From: Phallusia fumigata
Taxonomy: Eukaryota > Chordata > Ascidiacea > Phlebobranchia > Ascidiidae
Assembly (NCBI GenBank): GCA_008931825.1
Contig: QXVZ01030853.1
Span: 1 to 20,511, forward strand
DNA: 20,511 nucleotides
Direction: 5' to 3'
A program made the translations under genes and the position numbers. Below are positions 1 through 9,656 of the stretch, one piece after another. The stretch's first letter is position 1; each line of letters starts with the position of its first letter. The notes under the pieces are model-generated. The model was not told the DNA's origin, searched no databases, and saw only the letters and a list, made by a program, of their open reading frames with translations.

Positions 1-3000
1 TTCAAAAGTTTTTAATCCATACTTGGTTAGCAAAGTAAAATGGTCCATAGCACTGTCCTGAATAAAACAAACATTTTAAATTTTAATAGTCAGCACTTTC
101 AGCCTTGCTGTAAAACAGGTACATCGAACAATTTACTGCAATGTGCCAAATTGTACTATTGTATTTTTTGTCACATTCTAATAATTTGCTGGTAGACATT
201 TTGAGCTAGGGATAAGCACTACATTTATGTAAAATGAATGTTATTACTAACTACATTGGCACACTATCACACAACAGCTGATGGTTCCACACATTTTATT
301 TAGATCAAACATTTTATATTGTGCAATAAATGCGTCACATGGGTGTACATTATTGACTGATAACTCACCCTTAACAACGCTTTGGGTCTCTGCACGGTTT
401 GCAGGTTTATGATTTTGATGTAGTATGAAGCCATTTTCATGATCTCCTCTGGCCCCATGACATTTGTATCTCTAATCTTAACTTGCATGCTAACAAACAA
501 ACCCCAAGCAAGTGAACAGAAACGTTGAATGAAGTCATCAGATATTCCTGAAAAAAGCAGTAACACCCATTATACAAATTTAAGGGGTAAAATTTAAGGT
601 TGCAGTTAATATGCGTGCACTAAAACAATTTAGGGCTATGTAGTTAGATGTTCAATGCATTACACATTCTAAATAAGTATGTATTCCGTAGCTGACAAAA
701 GAACCTATCTTTCAGCCAGTATTGTTCACAGATCAAAAACATTGCAACTCTACCTACACCAATACCAATGGACAAGGCCAGTATTACCACAGCTCTCAAC
801 TAGCAGTTTTTGGTAAACTGCTGTGCAAATTTTTGACACTTTTACTGATACAACAGCTGAAAAAGACAATGGAACTTATCGGACAACTAGGTTTTTCACC
901 CTAAAATATATGTTACATTATCTATTGCTCTTATTGATTTCAATTATCCAGAATATGTATGTAATAAAAGTAACAGTAAGTTGTCATTTTGTAAGAGTTT
1001 GCCATTGTTGGAAATAAACATTGTTATCAGCAATGTTGGAAATAAACATTTTTCTACAAACTTAAGGTTTATAAAGTGGCTCTGATGCCCAAAATGGTAG
1101 AACCAGTGAGTAGGGTTGTTACATACCTGATGTGTTGTTGTTGTTGTAGCTGTGCAAAGGAGGTAATGCAAATAGCTTACAGTTTGAAAAAGCTCTAGTA
1201 AGCAATGTAAAGTCAGTTTCGTCAGTGGAATGCATTTCAAGCAAAGTGCTTATGCCATAGTCCAGTCCAGGGCAGTCATGAATCACAATCACAAGGTTCT
1301 ATAAAGTAAAGGAGGATATGACAACAATTGGAAACACCACAGTCGTTTTGAAATATGAGTATGTGGACAAATCAGGCAGTTTATAATAGTTTGCGACTAA
1401 AATGTTTTGATACAAGACTTTAACCAAAATACAAAACATGTGGCAATATAAGCAGATTCCTCTTGTGCAGACTCACTTGCAAGACGGTAAGAAATCCATA
1501 TCTCTGAAGTCTTTTGCCATACTCCACAAAAAACTGTATTATAATAAAGAGAGTTGTAATTAAAACACATACTTAAATTGTGTTACAAACCTTACACTTT
1601 GGAGGGGGTTAACAAATGGTGTGTACCACATAGCGTTAATAGAAAGAACCGATGAGCCTTTGAAATAAAAGACTTCACAATCAGTTCAACAAACAATACA
1701 AAAGAATTTTGCCGGGGCTGGTTTAAGGTTACAAAGAATACTATTTTGTGTCTGGATAATGACTCTGCCTATTACACACTAATTCAAGTAGTAACACAGA
1801 TATCCTCAATTTAAAGGAAGAAATGTCATTACACATGTAAATTTTCCTATTATGCATTTTTTAGACGCATGTCAAAAATTGTAAGTTTGATGTACTGCAA
1901 AAAAGTACATATGCAGTAAATGCTTTTTATAAATTTTATGCCTTTTGTTTGATTTGATTAAAGAGTTTATTATTAATATTAATGTTAACTTAAGAAACCC
2001 TGTGGTACACTGCTACAACCAAAACAGTACAAATTTCTTTAATTCAGTGTTAAAATCTTGACCACTTTTAAGGGGCTACCAGGGTAACTCATGGGGTTGT
2101 AGGATTGAACAAAGCAGAATATCTCACTATAACCAAACCAGCAACACATATTTACCTTTAAATGTATTAAATCAGACTGCTTGAGTGAACCAGTGACATT
2201 GTACAACAAATTGCTGCTTATGGCTGCACAAAACATTAAAATGTCTTTATAAAGAGATGAGCTTTTCTTTGTAAAACCTTCAGTATCCAGTACAAGTGAT
2301 GTAACCTGTTATAACAAGTTAAGAACCAATTTATCATTGACGGAATGTAATTGGTTCATAAAAACTCTAGCCAATGCACAGGAATTTATGCACCACCAGG
2401 ATAGTATATGGAAGGTGATACGCATAAAATATATGTTTAATCAAACAGTGGCGCAACTAGGAATTAAAGGGGGTAGGCAAACTGCCAATTTAAAAAAAAA
2501 CGCTTAAGTCAAAACAGATAAACTTTGGAGCATGCTTTTTCATGCGTCACCCTTTCCATCTGTCTACGCCAATGATAACAGAATCATTAACATTTGCAGC
2601 TTCTCCGTTGTTACTATTGTAATGGGCGTTCTGGCACTTTGCTGTGTTATATAAAGTTGATCATATGATTAGTTACAAGCGAATATCGTCACTGTGTGTG
2701 AGCAAGTGTAATTATACACATAGACGCAGATGGAAAGGGACCTGGCATGCCGACAAACCTACCCCCTAGTTGCGCCCATGTAAAGTACTTTTACAGCATC
2801 ATTTTTTAAATACAGTAGCATTATAACAGTTCCTATGTTAGCAGTGTATCATCTAGAGATAATCAAATTTACCTCTCCTTTTTCTGATTTTCCGACAAAA
2901 GGTTTTTCCTGCATTAAAATTCCTCTTGTGGGCCCATCACCATCCAGTTTAAAATCTTCCAAAAATTTGTCTCTAAAAACTTGCCCCACATTCACAGCAT

Positions 3001-3894
3001 CCTAAACAATGATACAAATGTATGAAATTCATGCCAATCAGGATAGTGACAAATGGAACACCAACAAACTACCACACACGTCACACAAAAGTTAACCAAA
3101 ACATGTAAGTTACTGAAAGTTACTAAGTTACTGAAATGGTTTGTTTACATGCACAACCTTCAAAAATGCTAATGTAAAGCAGTGGTTACAAATCACCAGT
3201 TTGTTAACATTGTCTAAGGAAATTAATTGGCAAAATTTGCTCTGCTGTTCTATTCCGTCAACATTCTTTTCATGCTCCCAATCATGGCAAAACCCCCAGG
3301 GGGAACTTGCACCCACGTTAAGAACCAGATGTAAAGCATCATCATGTAAAACTTACTAATCACAAATAATTTAGGTTGAAATAGTACTACCATCTGATAC
3401 AGATTATTTCTGAATACAATATGTAATATAAAATATTTCTTACATTGTCACATTTAGTGAGACATTCCAAGTATGCAATAAGCAAACGATAAAGCAACGT
3501 TTTTCCACTTCCTTTTATACCACACAGTGCAACAATTTGAAATAAAGTCTGATGTGAGCTTATTATTGCCTCGACATCTTTTTCGTTCACAGTGTGATCA
3601 CCGGTCTCCTCATTGAAGGTGATAAGTTGGCGAGCTAAATATAAACAATATAAAAGCTTGGTATTGGAAATTCATGTTAAGCTGATATTTTATTGCATGT
3701 GTACAAAACTGAAATGTTATATTTTTAATGTATCATTTTACATTACACTACGACAAATAATTCAGGCGTAACGTTTTCCATAATAGTTGGGTTAGGTTGG
3801 ATGTAGAGGACGTTTTTTTAGACATAAAAAAGTGCAATTCCAAATAAACTTGCAAATGCAATATCGTACTTTCTCCAGATGGGCCGTTTCCCAT
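1..3894 (-). CDS. Atlastin/GBP-type dynamin-like GTPase, 3' end beyond window
   Basis: Coding exons, in transcript order: 3894-3870, 3634-3444, 3001-2873, 2305-2156, 1533-1477, 1298-1127, 547-369, and 57-1 (partial, weakest). Introns are GT-AG. The first seven exons sum to 903 nt, exactly 301 codons. Order of motifs seen: P-loop GIKGSGKT (residues 47-54), switch I-like PTRGI (about 96-100), G3 motif DTEG (122-125), then DLIHLKFFVEYGKRL leading to VIVIHD (187-192). The last part aligns with the atlastin signature in which a helix ends in FTEYGRL and a strand carries the RD G4 motif. Exon 7 contains a helix ending YYIKI, as in the atlastin region after the G domain. Family knowledge: such proteins hydrolyse GTP while dimerising, often to tether or fuse ER membranes. 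Oddities: the arginine usual in the P-loop is absent, RD is HD, and the start MGNGPS fits an N-myristoylation site. The start ATG has a good context (ACAATGG). Exact subfamily (atlastin, RNF112-like or GBP) is not resolved. Confidence 0.88.
2446..2780. mobile_element. Miniature inverted-repeat element in GTPase intron 3
   Basis: The left end begins CAGTGGCGCAACTAGG. The right end, read on the other strand, begins CATGGGCGCAACTAGG, and both then continue to GGGGGTAGG. A second shared block (CCCTTTCCATCTG followed by a TCTA-like stretch) lies further in on both sides in inverted orientation, so the terminal inverted repeats are long but interrupted by an insertion in the left arm. The element lies wholly inside the intron between 2305 and 2873 and has no transposase-sized reading frame. 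No clear target-site duplication was seen, so the superfamily is not assigned. Confidence 0.65.
3180..3328. mobile_element. Short hAT-like non-autonomous element with 8-bp target duplication
   Basis: A 149-bp segment is flanked by the perfect 8-bp direct repeat ATGTAAAG (3172-3179 and 3329-3336), the duplication length typical of hAT transposons. The left end is CAGTGGTTAC; the right end, reverse-complemented, is CTGGTTCTTAACG, so the termini are related but not identical. There is no transposase. It sits in the GTPase intron between exons 2 and 3. Confidence 0.7.
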
Positions 3895-4552
3895 TGTCTT
3901 CTTAGCTTTAAAATGTCAGGTAGCAAGTAACTAGCTAGTTAATATTTACTTGGTAAACTGACAAACAGCATCAAATATCCCATTTCCGACAGTGCAAGTT
4001 TGAAAAGTAACTTCTCAATTGTTGTTTACCTTTGTCACGTGGTACGATGACTCAAACTATGTTCTTTGACGTGACCCACAGAGGCACAGGAGCTTCAGTG
4101 ATATTGCGGACGGCATTTTTTGCTCAATGCACGAACCGCAAAACTGCAAATTATTCGCACACTACCGAAACCGCAAACCACAAATAACCAGCGCCACAAT
4201 GCACTGCTAAGTTAAACACAATTTCCTGTAAATTTAACGATGCATGGTTTATGCAGCAAAGTATTGAGCCAACTCAGCTACGAATTTAAATCAAAAAATA
4301 CATTTTTCTTCGATGTATTTTTGTGTATTTTACGTGTATTGTATTTTTTGAAACCCTAGTGTGGAGTGCTACCATAGGAAATCAATATTGTGACGTACCA
4401 TAATCGTAAAAATCACAACGCAAAAACATGTCAGACCCGATGTTGCTTCTTTGAGTAACGCGAGTCAAATATAGGGATTGAAATGCCAGAGCCGCGGGTT
4501 ACCAACCGATGACCTAGCGCCAAATATTGCTTTTTAATTGCCTGCAAATGCG
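3895..4552. other. Intergenic region upstream of the GTPase gene
   Basis: No gene was recognised here. It should contain the promoter and 5' untranslated region of the minus-strand GTPase gene. A CACGTG E-box palindrome is at 4036-4041, about 145 bp upstream of the start codon. No convincing TATA box was found. Confidence 0.4.
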
Positions 4553-4692
4553 AATTATATGCTTGCGCATACTTGGTACTCTGCCTGAAGCTTTCAAGCA
4601 GGCCAACGACAACGACACACTCACATATGGATCATAGTACGCCAGGCCCACAAGAGGCGTTATATCGTATCATAGTCAGCCTTCAAGCATTT
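4553..4692. repeat. Direct repeat copy A beside tRNA-like sequence
   Basis: This stretch is a diverged copy of 4892-5035 in the same orientation. Shared blocks include CTTGCGCATACTT, CAGGCCAACGA, GCACACTCA-like, CCAGGCC, CAAGAGG, GTTATA, CGTATCAT and CAAGCATTT, in the same order. Identity by eye is roughly three quarters or better. No coding potential is apparent. Confidence 0.7.
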
Positions 4693-4717
4693 CCAGTCAG
4701 GAAGGCATGACTGGAAA
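4690..4717. repeat. Perfect 10-bp-stem hairpin
   Basis: TTTCCAGTCA and TGACTGGAAA are perfect reverse complements separated by 8 nt. The hairpin lies just 3' of the tRNA-like sequence (read on the minus strand) and at the end of repeat copy A. Confidence 0.6.
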
Positions 4718-4721
4718 AATC

Positions 4722-4796
4722 TAGCCTGCGGTGGGATTCGAACCCACGGCAAGAGCCTACGCGGGGCTGGCACTTTACCAACTGAGCTACGCAGGT
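4722..4796 (-). tRNA. tRNA-like sequence, probably pseudogene or SINE head
   Basis: On the minus strand it has a typical D-arm/box A (GTAGCTCAGTTGGTAAAG) and a T-arm/box B (GTGGG, TTCGAAT, CCCAC). Six acceptor-stem pairs form between CCTGCG and CGCAGG, and the outermost pair is mismatched. The anticodon arm is poor: the best stem (AGCC/GGCT) leaves the loop CCGCGTA, which lacks the near-invariant T33, so no anticodon can be assigned safely. A functional tRNA is therefore less likely than a pseudogene or a tRNA-derived SINE. No CCA end is encoded, as expected for a eukaryote. Confidence 0.5.
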
Positions 4797-4891
4797 ACGG
4801 CCGTCGAATCGCAGACACCGATTTCTGCTGTATGCTGCACATGTCAGTTTCTGGTAGGGGATCGCCAGATTGGCCATAGCATTCAACTGTA

Positions 4892-5035
4892 AATTATATT
4901 CTTGCGCATACTTCGTACTGGGATCTGCTCTAAAGCTTTTATACAGGCCAACGATAATGGCACACTCATATATGAATCATACACCAGGCCTGCAAGAGGA
5001 GTTATACCGTATCATCGTAGGCCTTCCAAGCATTT
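4892..5035. repeat. Direct repeat copy B beside tRNA-like sequence
   Basis: This is the second copy of the repeat seen at 4553-4692, in the same orientation. The pair brackets about 200 bp that hold the tRNA-like sequence. It could be a dispersed repeat family or a local duplication. Confidence 0.7.
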
Positions 5036-5280
5036 AAAAGCCAGATTAGAAATTACCCTATGTGAAACATTTCGTGACCCCATTTAGAGAACATTTCCGA
5101 TGACCCGTTTTTGACCACCCAGAAATCGAAATGCTCTTCACCATTAGTTGCAACGCCAGAAATATCTCGACATTTTAATAGGTCTTGCCTTGGTTAAGTC
5201 TTAGAATTTCAACTTGCTTTGTGGGAAACAGAACAAAAACGACAAACCGCTTTGCCTGTTCTGCAAGTTTTCATAATCTT

Positions 5281-6475
5281 TNAGTTGGTGCTGCAACAAC
5301 TGCACGATTCTCCCTCCTAAAAACATATTAACAGGACGTATTAATGTGATTTATGCAAAAATTGCAGTGCAGTAAATTTTTGAGAAAATCATTTAGGGTA
5401 CGGCCAAATTATTTCTTTTCGCTAAGTTTTTGTGACGTAATACGTGTATCATTTTTGACTTAATTAAATCCAAATAAGTTGGTGGTATCAATTACGTTGC
5501 AATAACGCTTTACCGAAGCGGCAAGGGTTTTTGCCAATGAAGGAGTTCGGTTTGACACTTGTTCTGTCGCGCTAAAAAACGTTTAACACAATTTGCGAAA
5601 ACTAGCAACAATCGTAAGATGGAAGTCTTCTTGTCAATTAGGCCTTTGCCCTACTAGACATTTGTCCAATCCCAAATCAAAATTTTTAAATGTAACTTTG
5701 CACCCACCATGCAGTTCTCCTTGAGGACGCACGATTTTGTAATGACTTCTCCCTCAACTTTGGTCTTGCAAACCTGAAAAGGCAGAAGCGTGTCAATTAT
5801 CTGTCTGTAATACAGTTTTCCAGGCTTTTATTGCAGTGTAAAGTTTTGCCTTGCCTAGGCGATTATGGATGAAAAACAGTACTTCCTTTTTTGCCGGTTT
5901 TTAGCAGCGAATATCTAATCGGAAATGCCACTTAAATTCCTTTTGCGCAAAATCGCATGTAGTCGCAATAAGTTGTTTCTCAGTTTGGTATGGAAGTATG
6001 CAATTATTGGCCCCCAAGAAAATAGTGCGATATTCAAATGAGCTTTGTTTAAAATTTCCAAAGGAAAGCGCTAAATTGTAAAAATTATTAAATGCATTGT
6101 AATGTATTAAAATGATTATGGTGCGTTGTTGGGTTATATATGTTGTGGTAGAGTTCAAAATTTAACCTTTATTCTCTTAACCAGCACGCATTTTTTTAAG
6201 TTATAGAACAAAATTTTTTGTAGGTAATTTTCTGATACGAGAGCAAAATCCGGTCCGCGGAAAGAACAAGAAAAAAATTATGATTAAAAAACGCTTACTT
6301 GGGTCGAAAAATCGCAGTCGACTTTTCCATAGGGCATCATAGTTCCGTTGTAGCACATGGTGGATGCTTCACCGCTGCCCTCTACTGAACTGGCACTATC
6401 GCCATCCGCGGAGATCGTTGTGAAAACGCAAAAGAGCGCTATCGCGGCAATGAACGTAATAAGCGAATGGTTCAT
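5281..6475 (-). CDS. Small secreted cysteine-rich protein, three-finger (LU/Ly6)-like
   Basis: Three coding exons: 6475-6299, 5773-5708 and 5316-5281, all joined in phase 0 at consensus splice sites. The start at 6475 has an ideal context (CACCATGA); an in-frame ATG at 6505 has a weak one. Residues 1-23 form a signal peptide (hydrophobic core FIAAIALFCVF, likely cut after ISA). The mature part is about 75 residues with eight cysteines, beginning with CY and ending with a CSCCSTN motif; the spacing is reminiscent of LU/Ly6 three-finger domains, whose last cysteines sit in a CC...CN pattern. The terminal codon reads TNA because of an ambiguous base at 5282: it is a stop if A or G, otherwise translation runs about 15 more codons and adds cysteines. 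An ATTAAA polyadenylation-like signal lies at 5174-5179. Family assignment is tentative; partner and function are not recognised. Confidence 0.6.
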
Positions 6476-6815
6476 GGTGCAGTTCTTAAACACAAAATCA
6501 ATCATTAAAAAGAGTGGCGAAGATTCACTGAAATTAATGCAAATTAAATCTATAAAATATTTTTCAAATACAATTTAAATTTGTTCATTTTTTCAATGAA
6601 ATATTTTGTTGAAATTATAGTTTTAATAAATGCCCAAAGACTTTAATTGATCCCTTTATTCGAATTGCAACCACCGATCGTTAACACTGTAATTATAAGA
6701 ACGCAGGTGCTAAACCCTTGCAACAAGTATTGTTTCAATTTTGGAAAATAGAAAAAAATTTGATGTTAAAATGTATCACATGCAATGCAACGTACGTTGA
6801 AAACAAGAAACATAC

Positions 6816-6897
6816 CTGTTCGTCAGATGAAGGTCTATCAACTTCGTTTGGTGTCGCTAGAATACCTACAAAGTCCTATTTTTCCCGGCATTTTATA
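6816..6897 (-). promoter_or_regulatory. TATA-type promoter and putative non-coding first exon of the secreted gene
   Basis: Read on the minus strand, TATAAAA occupies 6897-6891 within a near-palindrome (GGCATTATAAAATGCC). About 75 nt downstream of the TATA box, ACAG followed by GTATGT gives a strong splice donor, with the exon ending at 6816. A matching acceptor (TTAATTTCAG, exon starting at 6527) precedes the start codon at 6475. The inferred transcript starts near 6865, has a short non-coding exon, and splices into the signal-peptide exon. Confidence 0.45.
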
Positions 6898-6989
6898 ATG
6901 CCCGAAATACATGTGGTAGCCAACGTGTTGCAATTCTTCCAGGAAATACCGGCTCGTCAAACCAGACTGGTGGTGCTGGCCGCGTAAGA

Positions 6990-8006
6990 CTTGATTAACC
7001 GCGACCTTCTGCAAACCACAGTAATATCGGATCAGGTTTTAAAAATGTAATAAACTTTCGCGGAAACTGCAAACCCGGTCAGACTGCCCTGCGGCAAAGA
7101 TAAACAATGAGCCTCAGTAGATCAGGTTTGACCCACTTTATAAGTTAAGGAGTGGCACTAATTTATTTTGCAAAAAAACAACTGGGGAGAAACATGTTTT
7201 TGCAATGTTTTACAAAGTTCTGTTTAAGGTCACTCACAAAAATTGTGGCTAGCTGGCCTGAATATTAGATGTGCAGTATTATACTCTCCAGTTTAAAGAG
7301 GGTTAAAAAACGTGATGGGTTGATTCGGCAGTTGATGACAAAGTCAGTTGGGCAACAAACATAAAAATATCTGTCCAGGGTGCGACCGGCGGATGTTTAA
7401 CTATTAGTATACAAAGTCTGTAATTAAGATCCAGTATCACCCTCTATTTGTTGGTGGTTTGCAAATCCTTGTTAAATCCAAGACGCCAATGGCGGATTAC
7501 TAACAGGCAAAACCCTTAGGCTAATTGGCCACTGGCTCCCAAAGACCTGAGGGTTATGCAAAAAAATGTTCACAGGTTAATAAACTCAGCCCAACTTAAC
7601 GCATTAGCGCATGATAGGTATTTTATGCCATATTATCTGCCAAATGGGTTTGTCTGTAACTGTAGCGCAGTGGTTCTCAATCTTTTCGTCCTGGCAGACC
7701 CATTTTGATGCCGACAAAGTAGTCGCGGACCCGCTTAGAAATATTTCGTCAAGCATGTCCTGTGTGTGTGTCATGCTTTGTAGTATAAGTGTCTGTCTAA
7801 AGCGCTAAATGTACGTAAGCGAAACTAGAGCTCATTAACACTTAACAGGCAAAGATGAGAGAAACTCGAAACACTCATATGAAAGTTCATGACGACAATA
7901 TTTTTTTCAACCCAAACATACATATAGTTATCTAAACTTGGTCGTAGATAAAAATCCGATTCCTCAATGGCCCCTTTGCGAACTTTTGTAGTTTTATGTT
8001 TCAACG
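6990..8006. other. Intergenic, no gene recognised
   Basis: No multi-exon gene could be built on either strand. A hAT-terminus-like sequence, CAGTGGTTCTCAATCTTTT, begins at 7668, but a partner end was not found, so it may be a truncated element. Confidence 0.4.
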
Positions 8007-8014
8007 TCCTACTC

Positions 8015-8339
8015 CAGTGGTTCCTAAAGTGGGGTCCACGGTCCCCTACAGGGGTCATTTTAGGGGGTTCGTGTAACGCATTAGTCTCTTTTAGTCGATG
8101 GTATATAGCCTATATCGCTTTGGTACTGAATTCTAAATGTACGTTTTATGTGTAGCGCAAAGGGCGCCCTTTGCGGCACCACCGCACAATGCAGTTTTGT
8201 GATGTCACAAGTAACAAAAAGCGTAATTGTGACACACGTGTTTAATTCAAGTGAATTTTTTTCGAGGTCCGCGAGTCATCAAACGAAATGCAGGGGGGAC
8301 GTTTTGCAAATAATTTTGAAAAAAGTTTAAGAGCCACTA
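8015..8339. mobile_element. hAT-like non-autonomous element with 8-bp target duplication
   Basis: The left end is CAGTGGTTCCTAAAGTGGGG. The right end, reverse-complemented, is TAGTGGCTCTTAAACTTTTT, so the terminal inverted repeats are imperfect. The flanks are TCCTACTC (8007-8014) and TCCTACAC (8340-8347), an 8-bp target duplication with one mismatch. The 325-bp body has no transposase, so it would depend on one encoded elsewhere. Confidence 0.75.
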
Positions 8340-8347
8340 TCCTACAC

Positions 8348-9406
8348 GTTACGGCAAACAGCTGCATAAAGATAAACAAAACTTATAAAACATCATGAAA
8401 CAATGTGCAGCAAAAACACACAGATAAGCGTAACAAATGAAAAATAAACATTTTGTGCAGTAGCAGACAAACGCCGTATATTGTGATCACTAAGATTAAA
8501 CACATAAGCTTGCTGTCACAAAAATTGTTGCATTTTTGCAAATAAACGCCAAGCCTTACAACTTGCAGGTAAAGTGCTATAGAGGCCACAACTAATTATT
8601 AGGAACCTTTTCTTGTTCTCAGAACAGAGATGACGTAGCAACGCGGTTTCCGAAGACGCAGCCGAAAGTGCGTGAATGGAGAAAAGCTCGCACGCTTGCC
8701 GGAGCCATTGCTTCAATTTTATTGGGCAACTGAATTGCATTTAAATTTTTTTTTGATAAAACTTTCTCATAAATCTATCATAAAATTCCTTGACAATCCT
8801 AAAATTCGCTAATCTCTGTTGCACTAATCTTTATTATACTTTGTCTTATTGTTGTTTCCATTCATACGTAGCCTGCAGTTGTTGTTTTTATTTGTGTAAC
8901 GTAATAGGTAACTGTTTTGCGTGGCTCAATTTTCGGGATGACATTGATAAATACCGGATCGTTCCGGTAAGAAAATGATTCTACTTTCATCACTGGTTGT
9001 AACAGAAATGTATTATCTTTTGTCATCTGTCTGGAACCATAGAAATGCTAAAACACACCCAAGTCTTGTTTACAAAAACCAGATAACCAGATGTTTACAA
9101 AAATCATTTACAGATATAATTCACAGTGCATGTACTTTTTCTGTAGTGCCGATGTTGACTTTTTTCTAAAAAATAGCGTAGTCATCATCGCTTTATTATT
9201 GTTGACTTGCGATTTAGCATAAAACGTGGCAGATATTTCTTATGCGATAATAAACGTTGCACAGCTATTGTTCCAGTACCATTGGGTTGCTATGGTTTCT
9301 TTTACTGACCAAAATAAACTTAACTCAACACACGTTTCCCCATCTGATTCCCTTGTATCCTTACCTATAACCCTAAACTTTTACCAAATGAATAAAATAT
9401 ACATAT
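8348..9406. other. Intergenic, no gene recognised
   Basis: There are short open frames on both strands, but none has a recognisable domain or a convincing exon-intron structure. The most GC-rich part is about 8620-8710; its minus-strand frame (start near 8740) could encode about 74 residues without a recognised motif. Confidence 0.35.
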
Positions 9407-9412
9407 TTTATT
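9407..9412 (-). terminator. Polyadenylation signal AATAAA of the CaaX-box gene
   Basis: AATAAA on the minus strand, about 245 nt past the stop codon at 9657. It is the best nearby candidate for transcript 3' end formation. Confidence 0.45.
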
Positions 9413-9656
9413 TACGCTATAAAACAAGTATACAGAATATGTAGCAAAATAAAAAAATGACAAAAGTTGCATGTGGCAAATAATGCCGACAAAAAAGAAA
9501 AAAAACACAAAAAATTCAAACCATTGTTTTAGTGTGTACACTAGATTTTCCACTTCAATAAATTTGTAACCTTTAAACACTGTTTGTTGTCGATTGTAAT
9601 CGATCAAAATGACAGAATTATGTCTGTCATAACCGCTCCTGGTAGCCAACGTCCTT

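Noticed and set aside
6718..6987. Plus-strand 89-residue frame with a CxxC...HxC zinc-finger-like stretch.
   Set aside because: No further domain residues or exon structure; it lies antisense to the inferred promoter and first exon of the secreted gene.
7660..8158. hAT element from CAGTGGTTCTC (7668) with TGTAGCGC as target duplication (7661-7668 and 8151-8158).
   Set aside because: The right side lacks any inverted terminus and falls inside the better-supported element 8015-8339; the 8-9 bp match is probably chance.
8516..8740. Minus-strand 74-residue frame in a GC-richer patch.
   Set aside because: No recognisable domain, signal peptide or splice context; left as unassigned.
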